A stretch of DNA of 6,576 bases from Gammaproteobacteria bacterium (GCA_013042035.1 JABDQX010000402.1:1-6576); one strand, 5' to 3'. Positions 1-6,450 are shown, counted from the stretch's first letter. Notes: a model not told the origin generated them from the sequence alone. Program-made: numbers and translations.

Positions 1-1
1 A

Positions 2-2272
2 CAAACCCCCGTATTGGCGGAGTCGATTCGAACGATACCGGATTGGTCTTTGTGCCAAAGCGATATTCAAGCTCCGACGCGGCCCGTGGTAGACATGGAA
101 AAAGATGCGCCGGATGCGACCTATTTGTTTGGTGATGAAGCGGTTCTGGCTGGAGACGGCACTTCCGGAGAAGACATTTCCACGCTGTTGGGGAATGTGC
201 AGATTCGTCGAGGGACCCGCCATATCAGCGCGGATAGGGTGAAATACAATAAATCCTTGGAGACGATAGACGCTCAAGGTAACGTTCAGGCTTGGGATAC
301 CGGACAGTATATCGTCGGGAAATCGGCCCATGTAAATTTGGTGTCCGGTGAATACCAGGCGGATGACGTCGGATTTCTCCTGGTGGGTCACCATGGACGG
401 GGAACCGCCAAGCAAATAAAAATCAAGAAGTCCGAGGAAATAATAACGGCAAGAAATGCGACGTATACAACCTGTCCCGGTTCCGGCGATTTTACCGTTG
501 GGCCCGTTGACGGGGAGCGCTCGAAAACCGAAGACTGGCAATTGGTGGCGCGAAAAATAAAATTGAACAAAGCTACCGATCGGGGTGTTGCCCGTGACGT
601 GGCGATAAAGTTCAAGAATATACCCGTCCTCTACAGCCCCTATTTAACATTTCCCCTGAGTGACAAGCGCAAAACTGGTTTTCTTATGCCCAGTTTCGGT
701 GCTTCCGAGTCTAGCGGCACCGAAGTTACGGTTCCCTTTTACTGGAACATTGCTCCAAACCAGGACGCCACGTTTGCCGTGCGTGGCATGACGGATCGTG
801 GCGCTCTTTTACAGGGAGAATACCGTTATCTGACGCAGCTCGGTACAGGCAAGGCCGAACTCGATTACCTGCCGAATGACAGAAAGTATGATGATGACCG
901 TGCCGTATTCCGGTTAAGGCATGCCGGAACCATCTCCAAAAAATGGGACACCGATGTAGATTTCAATTGGGTATCGGATAAAAACTACTTCGAGGACATG
1001 GGTAACTCGATGATTGAATCGAGCACCCGATTTCTCGATCAGCGTATCGACGTTCGTTACAGGGGCAACCGGTGGTGGGCCTTGGGTCGTCTCCAGGGTT
1101 ATCAAACCGTGGACGAAACCATTCGAACGAACGATCGTCCTTATGACCGACTCCCACAGCTCCAATTCGGTACTCGATTCCCGGAGAAAAATCGCAAGTT
1201 CAACTTCCAGATCGCGGGGGAATGGGTTTACTTCCATCGCGATTTGGATGGCACTACCAATCCCGATGATCAGCGCGCCACCGGCCAACGCCTCGATATC
1301 ACCCCGTCGGTTAGCTATCCGTTGCGTACTTCATCGACATTTCTCGTACCGAAATTTTCTCTACGACATACCAAGTACAATCTGAGCGACATGGAGTCCG
1401 GCGATTCCACCAGTCCTGAACGCACACTGCCAATTTTCAGCCTTGATGGCGGGCTCTTCCTGGAAAGAAATGCCCGCTTTGGAAAACGCGCGTATACCCA
1501 TACCCTGGAACCACGGTTTTACTATCTGGCCGTGCCCTTCAAGGACCAGGAAGACCTGCCGGTATTCGATACAGGCGAATACACCTTCAATTTTGGCAAG
1601 ATGTTTCGGGAAAATCGCTTCAGCGGTGCTGATCGGCAGGGCGATGCCAACCAAGTAACACTTGCCTTGACGACACGGTTGTTGGATGAACAGACTGCCG
1701 AGGAAGTCTTCCGCGCCAGCATTGGGCAAATCCACTACCTACGGGATCGAAAAGTGTATCTGTCGGATCCTGATGATCCAAGTCAAACTATCGATACAGA
1801 TAACTCATCGGAAATCATTGCCGAGGTTGCCGCCAAGGCTGCCAGACAATGGCGGATGATAGCGGGTTTTCAGTACAACGTGGAGAATGATTCCACCACC
1901 AAAAGCAATATTGGTTTGCGCTATCAACCCGACGGTCAGCGTGTTTTCAACATTGGCTACCGTTATGACCGTGACTATGATGAGCAGGCGACCACCTCGT
2001 TCCGATGGCCATTGACGAGAAATTGGGGTGCTGTCGGACGCTGGATCTATGCATTGCCGGAATCCAAAACCGTTGAAGCAGTTGCCGGTCTCGAATACGA
2101 CAGCTGTTGTTGGGCGGCACGGGCGGTTGTACAGCGGTTTCTCAACGGTACTGACAACGATTTCAATAATGCGTTTTTCCTGCAACTGGAACTCAAAGGG
2201 CTTGCCGGTGTTGGCAGAAAGACCGGTGAATTCTTGACCGAGATTGTGCCTGGGTATCAGAATGCGTTCTAA
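2..2272 (+). CDS. lptD: LPS-assembly protein LptD (OstA/Imp), 5' end cut by window edge
   Basis: Outer-membrane beta-barrel that, with the lipoprotein LptE, inserts lipopolysaccharide into the outer leaflet. The frame is open to the left edge. The first start-like codon is a TTG at 14, but no signal peptide is visible, so the true start and signal sequence lie upstream. Numbering from that TTG gives 752 residues. An OstA/LptA-like N-terminal domain covers about 38-135. The LptD core begins near 200 with IPVLYSPYLTFPLSDKRKTG (203-222) and PFYWNIAPNQDATF, both LptD hallmarks, and the remaining ~500 residues alternate as expected for a large barrel. All four cysteines of the known disulfide pattern are present: C14, C154 and the adjacent pair C698-C699 (E. 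coli Cys31, 173, 724, 725). About 14 extra residues follow C154 compared with the E. coli form as I recall it. The C-terminus (IVPGYQNAF) looks native. The stop codon abuts the inverted repeat of a small mobile element, and surA, the usual next gene, is absent. Confidence 0.96.
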   Translation, partial: QTPVLAESIRTIPDWSLCQSDIQAPTRPVVDMEKDAPDATYLFGDEAVLAGDGTSGEDISTLLGNVQIRRGTRHISADRVKYNKSLETIDAQGNVQAWDTGQYIVGKSAHVNLVSGEYQADDVGFLLVGHHGRGTAKQIKIKKSEEIITARNATYTTCPGSGDFTVGPVDGERSKTEDWQLVARKIKLNKATDRGVARDVAIKFKNIPVLYSPYLTFPLSDKRKTGFLMPSFGASESSGTEVTVPFYWNIAPNQDATFAVRGMTDRGALLQGEYRYLTQLGTGKAELDYLPNDRKYDDDRAVFRLRHAGTISKKWDTDVDFNWVSDKNYFEDMGNSMIESSTRFLDQRIDVRYRGNRWWALGRLQGYQTVDETIRTNDRPYDRLPQLQFGTRFPEKNRKFNFQIAGEWVYFHRDLDGTTNPDDQRATGQRLDITPSVSYPLRTSSTFLVPKFSLRHTKYNLSDMESGDSTSPERTLPIFSLDGGLFLERNARFGKRAYTHTLEPRFYYLAVPFKDQEDLPVFDTGEYTFNFGKMFRENRFSGADRQGDANQVTLALTTRLLDEQTAEEVFRASIGQIHYLRDRKVYLSDPDDPSQTIDTDNSSEIIAEVAAKAARQWRMIAGFQYNVENDSTTKSNIGLRYQPDGQRVFNIGYRYDRDYDEQATTSFRWPLTRNWGAVGRWIYALPESKTVEAVAGLEYDSCCWAARAVVQRFLNGTDNDFNNAFFLQLELKGLAGVGRKTGEFLTEIVPGYQNAF

Positions 2273-2440
2273 GAGCGTGTCTGAAAAATCCCCAGTCTAC
2301 TTCGGCGACCCCCAATTGTGGTTTGCCGCGCTGCCAGATGCGTGAAATCGCGTCATGTAGCTCGCTACACTCCCCGATTTCACGCCTCCCGCGCCTTCGG
2401 GATACCGCCTCGCGACGACCGGGAATTTTCAGACACGCTC
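2273..2440. mobile_element. MITE-like non-coding element with 20-bp terminal inverted repeats
   Basis: A 168-bp segment bounded by GAGCGTGTCTGAAAAATCCC (2273-2292) and its near-perfect reverse complement at 2421-2440 (19 of 20 positions match). It is flanked by TAA (2270-2272) and TGA (2441-2443), consistent with the TNA target duplications of some IS5-family groups if one base has since changed. The interior has no credible gene. It holds a nested stem-loop: an 11-bp perfect stem GCGTGAAATCG (2340-2350) with CGATTTCACGC (2375-2385), enclosing a short stem TGTAG/CTACA (2357-2369 region). Short length, terminal repeats, no transposase and internal secondary structure are the defining traits of a miniature inverted-repeat element. 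Its ends closely resemble the end of the IS5-type element at 6451, a likely source of transposase. The family name is inferred; the repeats are seen directly. Confidence 0.8.
2340..2385. repeat. Internal stem-loop of the MITE-like element
   Basis: An 11-bp perfect inverted repeat (2340-2350 with 2375-2385) surrounds a second short inverted repeat, TGTAGC (2356-2361) and GCTACA (2364-2369). Both could form in RNA read from either strand or as a cruciform in DNA. No T-run follows, so it does not look like a classical intrinsic terminator, though it lies in the path of read-through transcription from lptD. Confidence 0.65.
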
Positions 2441-2608
2441 TGAAATCGGCGCTCGGTGGCTGTGGGATATGTGTTACACGGATGATATTTAGGTATCTGA
2501 AAAACAAAGATCCTGGAAAATCCGATGCGCGAATCAAGGCCCAGCCCCTGTCGGCCTTGGTGCGCAGCGCTAACATGCTCAAACCTCGTTTGTGAATCTT
2601 TCGACTCG
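2441..2608. other. Non-coding gap between the MITE-like element and the adaptor gene
   Basis: No credible gene seen in about 170 bp. The stretch contains a small palindrome GTGTTACAC and an imperfect hairpin at 2526-2566. I could not identify a convincing sigma70 promoter for the downstream gene, so that gene may depend on read-through from lptD or on an unrecognised promoter here. A long minus-strand frame crosses this gap and the element together (2193-2675), but it also overlaps both neighbouring genes and resembles no family I recognise, so I treat it as spurious. Confidence 0.5.
2526..2566. repeat. Imperfect hairpin upstream of the HlyD-like gene
   Basis: The perfect 7-bp arms CAAGGCC (2535-2541) and GGCCTTG (2553-2559) enclose an 11-base loop. 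An outer pair, TGCGC (2526-2530) with GCGCA (2562-2566), extends the stem across a small internal loop. It lies 43 bases before the chosen start of the adaptor gene. It may be a leader structure, part of another dispersed repeat, or chance; no downstream T-run supports a terminator on the plus strand. Confidence 0.4.
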
Positions 2609-3934
2609 ATGACCGACATTGCGGCGCTTGCCGTATCGGCGCTTTTCCAGCTCCAGGAGCGAACCTGGACGGCAAAAACCCCTGAAGAGCTCGCTTTCAT
2701 TTCGGTAAACGAAACCCATATGCTGGCGCCTTACCGTCAGGCCATCCTTTGGATACGGGGTCGGGGCGTGGTGGCGGCATCCGGTGTTGCGATACTGGAA
2801 AAAGATGCGCCGTTTATCCAGTGGGTTCGTCGCCTATCCAACCGGCTTGCCACGGAGGAAAAGGCGCAGGCTCGTCCGATACACCCCCGTGACCTTCCAC
2901 CGGAAGACGCCGATGAATGGCGTAACTGGTTGCCGGAGAACGGTCTGGTTTTACCTCTCGCAAAGGCTGGCGACAGAAAACCGTTTGGGTTGTTGCTGTT
3001 GGTCCGTGATGAGGCCTGGTCCGCAGCCACTGTGTGGCCACTCGAACATCTGGCCGCCACCTACGGCCATGCCTGGGGTGCATTGATAGGATCGGGAAGG
3101 CCGGTTCTGGCCGGATTCCTATCCAAGAAATGGCTGTTGGGCCTTTTGGGCTTTGCCCTGATCGCGCTTGCTTTCCTTCCTGTTTCGTTAACCGTTCTGG
3201 CGCCGGCCGAGATCGTGCCTGTTGTCCCCATCGTTGTGCGCTCACCCCTGGAAGGTGTGGTAGACCATATCCGGGTTCGTCCCAACCAGAAGGTGGTCAA
3301 GGGTAGTCCATTATTCGATCTTGATAAAACAACGCTGAATAGTCGACTGGAGGTGGCGCAAAAAACCCTACAAACAGTCGAGGCCGAATACCGCCAAACC
3401 GCTCAACAGGCCATGGTCGAGCAGCGCAGCAAGGCCCGGCTCGCCATCCTCGAAGGCAAGGCTAATGAACATCGAGCCGAGATTTCGCATCTGATGGCGT
3501 TGATTGCTAGAAGCCATGTCACGGCGCCACGGAACGGCATTGTCATTCTCGACGACCCCACTGAGTGGATCGGCCGACCGGTGGTAGTTGGAGAGCGGGT
3601 GATGATGGTGGCCGATGAATTCGATGCCGAGGTGGAGGCGTGGGTGTCTATTGGTGACGCCATAGCCCTTGCGCCCGGTGCATCGGTGACGGTTTTCCTG
3701 AATGCCGATCCGTTGCATGCCGTCGAGGCAAAGCTACGTACCTTCAGCTACGAAGCCGTGCCACGTCCCGATGGAAACCTTTCCCATCGTGTCAGAGCAA
3801 CCCTGGAAGATACCGAGCATCGGCAACGGATTGGACTGCGTGGGACGGCGCGCCTGACCGGTCGACGCGTTGCCTTGGCCTATTGGCTATTTAGACGGCC
3901 CTGGGCGGCGATGCGGCGGGCATTGGGGGTATGA
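2609..3934 (+). CDS. HlyD-family membrane-fusion/periplasmic adaptor with N-terminal GAF-like domain
   Basis: Predicted inner-membrane-anchored periplasmic adaptor, 441 residues from ATG 2609. The frame stays open to an ATG at 2525, but those 28 extra codons (Cys-, Pro- and Arg-rich) lie in the non-coding hairpin region and look unlike protein; no strong Shine-Dalgarno supports either start. Order of parts: about 15-165 a soluble, GAF-like domain (ELAFISVNETHMLAPYRQA, then a hydrophobic FGLLLLVRDEAW strand); 174-196 one transmembrane helix; 208-238 the first half of a biotinyl/lipoyl-like domain (SPLEGVVDHIRVRPNQKVVKG); 242-300 an alpha-helical hairpin; 302-337 the second lipoyl half (VTAPRNGIVI, VVVGERVMMVAD); then the beta-barrel domain and a basic tail. 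These are HlyD/RND-adaptor features. Such adaptors normally work with an ABC, RND or M50-peptidase partner and a TolC-type channel. None is in the window, so the substrate is unknown. A 35-codon ORF overlaps the stop by ATGA. Confidence 0.85.
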   Translation: MTDIAALAVSALFQLQERTWTAKTPEELAFISVNETHMLAPYRQAILWIRGRGVVAASGVAILEKDAPFIQWVRRLSNRLATEEKAQARPIHPRDLPPEDADEWRNWLPENGLVLPLAKAGDRKPFGLLLLVRDEAWSAATVWPLEHLAATYGHAWGALIGSGRPVLAGFLSKKWLLGLLGFALIALAFLPVSLTVLAPAEIVPVVPIVVRSPLEGVVDHIRVRPNQKVVKGSPLFDLDKTTLNSRLEVAQKTLQTVEAEYRQTAQQAMVEQRSKARLAILEGKANEHRAEISHLMALIARSHVTAPRNGIVILDDPTEWIGRPVVVGERVMMVADEFDAEVEAWVSIGDAIALAPGASVTVFLNADPLHAVEAKLRTFSYEAVPRPDGNLSHRVRATLEDTEHRQRIGLRGTARLTGRRVALAYWLFRRPWAAMRRALGV

Positions 3935-4038
3935 ATTCTCACCAAGCACTGAACAGGGGCGGATATGCTCCGAATGGGTCGCTCAATGGTTCTGAAAGCG
4001 GCACCTGTTTTCACGAAAGTTTAAAATACAGACGTTAA
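3931..4038 (+). CDS. Possible 35-residue ORF overlapping the adaptor gene stop (hypothetical or gene remnant)
   Basis: The ATG at 3931 overlaps the adaptor gene's TGA as ATGA, the usual arrangement of translationally coupled genes, and the frame runs 35 codons to TAA at 4036-4038. The product is polar (Asn, Ser, Gly) with no membrane segment, signal peptide or recognised motif. Adaptor genes are commonly followed by a transporter or M50-type partner gene, so this may be the surviving start of a deleted partner, a small coupled protein, or chance. Its 3' end overlaps the predicted -35 region of lipA. I favour remnant or chance. Confidence 0.22.
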   Translation: MNSHQALNRGGYAPNGSLNGSESGTCFHESLKYRR

Positions 4039-4047
4039 AGGTACAAT
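4020..4047 (+). promoter_or_regulatory. Candidate sigma70 promoter for lipA
   Basis: TTTAAA (4020-4025, four of six to TTGACA) and TACAAT (4042-4047, five of six to TATAAT) are separated by 16 bases. Transcription would begin near 4053-4055. That would place the TTG at 4056 essentially at the transcript end, which favours the ATG at 4080 as the lipA start. No operator or riboswitch was recognised here. Confidence 0.38.
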
Positions 4048-4079
4048 TCGGGGAATTGTCAATCACTCAACTATCCACT

Positions 4080-4970
4080 ATGTCCGCACCGCCAAAACAA
4101 CAAAAAATACTCCGTAAGCCTACCTGGATCCGCGTAAAGGCGCCCGTGGCGGCACCCGTATTGCGCATGAGAAAGCTCCTTCGCACACACCGATTGCATA
4201 CGGTTTGTGAGTCGGCGCTGTGTCCCAATCTTTCCGAGTGCTTTGGGCAGGGGACCGCCACCTTTCTGATTATGGGTGATGTCTGTACTCGGCGTTGCCC
4301 GTTTTGCGATGTGGCCCACGGCCGTCCCGAACCATTGGATCCCACGGAACCGGAGCGCCTTGCCCAGGTGGTTGCCGAGGTGGGGCTGGATTATGTGGTG
4401 ATTACCTCGGTGGATAGAGATGACCTTCGAGACGGAGGGGCTGGTCACTTCGCAGCGTGTATCCGAGCGGTTCGTGAACGCACCACCGATACCTTAATCG
4501 AGGTTCTGGTGCCGGATTTTCGGGGGCGCCTTGATGTCGCACTGACCGAGCTTGCCTCGGCGCCGCCGGATGTATTCAACCACAATCTGGAAACGGTTCC
4601 CCGTTTGTATCGATCGGTACGACCGGGTGCCGATTACCATTGGTCCTTGCAATTACTTGAAAAGTTTCACGCCGAGCACCCGGATATACCCACAAAATCC
4701 GGATTGATGTTGGGGCTTGGCGAGCAGTGGGCGGAGATACTGACGGTGCTCGGGGATCTGCGTGCTCATGATTGTGAACGGCTGACTATCGGCCAATATT
4801 TGCAGCCGAGTCGTGACCATTTGCCGGTTGAACGCTTCGCCTCGCCGGATGAGTTCGAACAGCTTGCGGTACTTGCCCGTGAGATGGGGTTTACGCAGGT
4901 TGCGAGCGGTCCGTTGGTGCGTTCTTCTTATCACGCCAAACGTCAGGCGATGGGGGAGCAGGTGAGATAG
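4080..4970 (+). CDS. lipA: Lipoyl synthase LipA (radical SAM, two iron-sulfur clusters)
   Basis: Inserts two sulfur atoms into octanoyl groups carried on lipoyl domains of pyruvate and 2-oxoglutarate dehydrogenases and the glycine cleavage H protein; cytoplasmic. From ATG 4080 it has 296 residues; an in-frame TTG at 4056 would add 8. Neither start has a well-spaced Shine-Dalgarno: GGGGAA (4050-4055) is only 0-2 bases from the TTG and 24 from the ATG. Counting from the TTG, the auxiliary [4Fe-4S] motif CX4CX5C is C51, C56, C62. The radical SAM CX3CX2C is C77, C81, C84, in the context MGDVCTRRCPFCDVAHGRP. The conserved RSSY that supplies the serine ligand of the auxiliary cluster is at 289-292. 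Segments such as VVITSVDRDDLRDGG, NHNLETVPRLY and GQYLQPSRDHLPV are typical of bacterial LipA, and the sequence looks colinear with E. coli LipA with no missing block. lipB, a frequent upstream neighbour, is not present. Confidence 0.97.
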   Translation: MSAPPKQQKILRKPTWIRVKAPVAAPVLRMRKLLRTHRLHTVCESALCPNLSECFGQGTATFLIMGDVCTRRCPFCDVAHGRPEPLDPTEPERLAQVVAEVGLDYVVITSVDRDDLRDGGAGHFAACIRAVRERTTDTLIEVLVPDFRGRLDVALTELASAPPDVFNHNLETVPRLYRSVRPGADYHWSLQLLEKFHAEHPDIPTKSGLMLGLGEQWAEILTVLGDLRAHDCERLTIGQYLQPSRDHLPVERFASPDEFEQLAVLAREMGFTQVASGPLVRSSYHAKRQAMGEQVR

Positions 4971-5018
4971 GGGGCGGTTCCCTTAGGCGCCAACTTAACC
5001 ACCGCTTACGCTTTCCCA

Positions 5019-5093
5019 CTCTGTGATCTCTGTGTCCCTCTGTGGTAGAAAGATTCTTAAAAAATAACCACATAGCGCACAGAGATCACAGAG
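5019..5093. repeat. Long inverted repeat built from CTCTGTG units
   Basis: The left arm CTCTGTGATCTCTGTG (5019-5034) is perfectly complementary to 5078-5093. Inner arms TGTGGT (5041-5046) and ACCACA (5067-5072) also pair, leaving a 20-base A/T-rich loop (5047-5066). CTCTGTG occurs three times on the left (5019, 5028, 5038) and as its complement CACAGAG twice on the right (5078, 5087), so it combines tandem and inverted repetition. From memory, CTCTGTG/CACAGAG-rich repeats of this kind are dispersed in many unrelated bacterial genomes; I cannot verify a match here. The 22 paired bases could form a strong RNA hairpin between the convergent genes and may help end transcription from both sides. 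Confidence 0.75.
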
Positions 5094-5131
5094 GAAGAAA
5101 CAGATTTTTCCCGTTCCTACACCCGAACGTT

Positions 5132-5145
5132 AAAGAATATTCTTT
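5132..5145. repeat. 14-bp perfect palindrome
   Basis: AAAGAATATTCTTT is self-complementary. It lies in A/T-rich DNA between convergent genes, far from either start, so it is unlikely to be an operator for them. A chance origin is quite possible. Confidence 0.3.
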
Positions 5146-5174
5146 CTCTGCAATCCCTGCGTTTTTTGCGCCTG

Positions 5175-5206
5175 AAGCGGTGATAAATTCTTTTTTCCAA
5201 CCGCTT
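5175..5206. repeat. Short inverted repeat downstream of the mltD-like gene
   Basis: AAGCGGT (5175-5181) pairs with ACCGCTT (5200-5206) around an 18-base loop containing a run of six T on the plus strand. On the minus strand, transcripts from the mltD-like gene reach this hairpin about 62 bases after its stop, and the minus strand carries A runs in the loop and after the stem rather than a T tail. It is therefore a weak terminator candidate. The adjoining GCGTTTTTTGCGCC resembles dispersed repeat DNA but was not matched to a family. Confidence 0.3.
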
Positions 5207-5267
5207 AAGATGCACGGGGCGCTGGTTGCTTGCTCCTACGCTTGAAACAGATGGATGTACAGCGGAA

Positions 5268-6359
5268 TCATTTATCAATCACCAATTTATCCCCTGGATA
5301 GAGAAGTTTTTTGTGTTGGAGCTTTTTGTTCCACCGCTTGAGATCAGATATCTGCACACCGTGTTTTTTTGCGATAGTCGAAAGATTATCACCTTTTTTT
5401 ACGGTATAAATCTTATTATTTCTTTTGGGCCGATACTTTGCCACCAGCGGTGCCAGATTAGCATGAAACGTTTTGCCGGTACCCTTGGGGACGATGATCG
5501 AGTAGGTACCGCTTGGCAGGTTATTTCCACGGATCTCAGGGTTCAGGTCCTTGATTTCTTTGAAATAGCTGGAAGATGCCTCCGCAATCAATTGAAGCGG
5601 CAAATGGCTTGAAACCTTTATTCGAACGCGATTGAAAGACAGCGGGGAATACAGGTCTTCCTTGGTCAGATTAAATCCGTATTTCTTCGGATCGGATAAA
5701 ATCAGCTTTATTGCCAGTATCTTGAAGATATATCGCTGTGTTTCCATGGGAATATACAGGTGATAGTAGTTTTTGATTTTTTGGGCCGAGATCCTACCCT
5801 TCAGGCCACCTTCCCCCATGTTGTATGCCGCCGCTGCCAGGGTCCAGGAACTGAAGTTCCCATGTAGTTTTTTCAGATACTGGATGGCAGCTCGAGTGGA
5901 TGCGAAAATATTTCGACGTTCATCGATGGCGCCATCGATACGCAGACCGTATGACCGTCCTGTGGTTTTGAGAAACTGCCAATACCCGATGGCGTGTTTG
6001 GAAGAACCGATGTGGGGTAACAGGGCGCTTTCCGCAATAGCCACGTATTTGAGATCATCTGGCATGTCGTTTCGCTTCAGTGCGTCTTCGATGTGGGGGA
6101 AATAGCGTCCTGAGCGTTTGATCCAAAGGATGATCTGATGACGATTCCCCATCGCCACCAACAATTCCCGTTCCAGGCGCTCCCTTACGTTGGGTTCGTC
6201 CAGGGGGACAGCTTCTCCACAAAAATCCATGGGTGATGTGATCCGGACCGCAGAGAGCAGGGAGGGGAACTTGGCGTTTTCCAGGTTGTCCGCCGAGACG
6301 CTGAAGGAGAAAAACAGCGAGAGGGACAGCAGGAGGTATGGGGTAAGGTTTTTCAGCAT
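5268..6359 (-). CDS. MltD-like lytic murein transglycosylase with SLT and LysM domains
   Basis: Predicted exported enzyme that cleaves the MurNAc-GlcNAc bond of peptidoglycan with formation of 1,6-anhydro-MurNAc. It has 363 residues. Start ATG 6357-6359 is preceded by AAGGAAA (6372-6378 on this strand), about 13 bases away. Residues 1-23 form a signal peptide (MLKN, a long Leu/Ser/Phe core, then SVSA before DN). There is no lipobox cysteine, so unlike E. coli MltD it appears to be a soluble periplasmic protein. The SLT domain covers about 95-215: catalytic Glu E110 in AIAES, then GYWQF (125-129), STGR-like KTTGRSYGL (131-139) and AAAYNMGEGGL (176-186). These are the family 1 landmarks, closest to the MltD branch. 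About 245-292 is a degenerate LysM-like segment (DLNPEI, IVPKG). A clear LysM covers 317-361 (YTVKKGDNLSTIAKKHGV to YPGDKLVI), for peptidoglycan binding. It is Lys-rich and more A/T-rich than lipA. An IS end lies 91 bp upstream. I leave the symbol blank because MltD-like paralogues are common. Confidence 0.92.
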   Translation of the reverse strand: MLKNLTPYLLLSLSLFFSFSVSADNLENAKFPSLLSAVRITSPMDFCGEAVPLDEPNVRERLERELLVAMGNRHQIILWIKRSGRYFPHIEDALKRNDMPDDLKYVAIAESALLPHIGSSKHAIGYWQFLKTTGRSYGLRIDGAIDERRNIFASTRAAIQYLKKLHGNFSSWTLAAAAYNMGEGGLKGRISAQKIKNYYHLYIPMETQRYIFKILAIKLILSDPKKYGFNLTKEDLYSPLSFNRVRIKVSSHLPLQLIAEASSSYFKEIKDLNPEIRGNNLPSGTYSIIVPKGTGKTFHANLAPLVAKYRPKRNNKIYTVKKGDNLSTIAKKHGVQISDLKRWNKKLQHKKLLYPGDKLVIDK

Positions 6360-6450
6360 TGTGTTTTTTTATTTCCTTGGCTTTTTTTTACATTATCAAG
6401 CATCTTTTCTAGCTGCGTTTCGAGGTTTATTTTAGCATCCGTTTTTCTTA

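Larger units (their letters stand above)
4971..5267. other. Gene-free region between convergent lipA and mltD-like genes, rich in short repeats
   Basis: About 300 bp where two genes converge. It holds the CTCTGTG inverted repeat (5019-5093), a 14-bp perfect palindrome AAAGAATATTCTTT (5132-5145) and a 7-bp inverted repeat AAGCGGT/ACCGCTT (5175-5206). Short frames on both strands here lack recognisable motifs and I do not call them. No textbook GC-rich hairpin plus T-run terminator was found directly after either gene. Confidence 0.6.

Noticed and set aside
914..1288. Long antisense and alternative-frame ORFs inside lptD (also 1014-1385, 1361-1735 and 1805-2185).
   Set aside because: They lie wholly within a well-supported gene, lack recognisable motifs, and reflect its base composition.
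2272..2441. Reading the small element's inverted repeats as the intrinsic terminator of lptD.
   Set aside because: The arms are 128 bases apart and no U-tract follows. Identity with an IS end explains them better as transposon termini.
2193..2675. A 160-codon minus-strand frame across the MITE-like element and the gap.
   Set aside because: It overlaps the end of lptD and the start of the adaptor gene and passes through both terminal repeats. Its Arg/Ser/Pro-rich translation resembles no family I recognise.
96..2812. A 17-bp exact direct repeat, TGGAAAAAGATGCGCCG, at 96-112 (lptD) and 2796-2812 (adaptor gene).
   Set aside because: Both copies are in the same reading phase and encode EKDAP within unrelated proteins. 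With no flanking similarity it is best read as shared codon choice or chance rather than a recombination footprint.
2814..3245. Alternative-frame ORFs inside the adaptor gene (also 2737-3060 and 3368-3718).
   Set aside because: The HlyD-type domains and membrane helix are in the 2609 frame; the others are low-complexity shadows.
4974..5005. Possible lipA terminator: GCGGT (4974-4978) with ACCGC (5001-5005).
   Set aside because: Only five pairs around a 22-base loop, and no T-run; too weak to call.
5042..5245. A 67-codon plus-strand ORF after lipA.
   Set aside because: It runs through the CTCTGTG inverted repeat and other repeat-like DNA, has no ribosome binding site or motif, and is A/T-driven.
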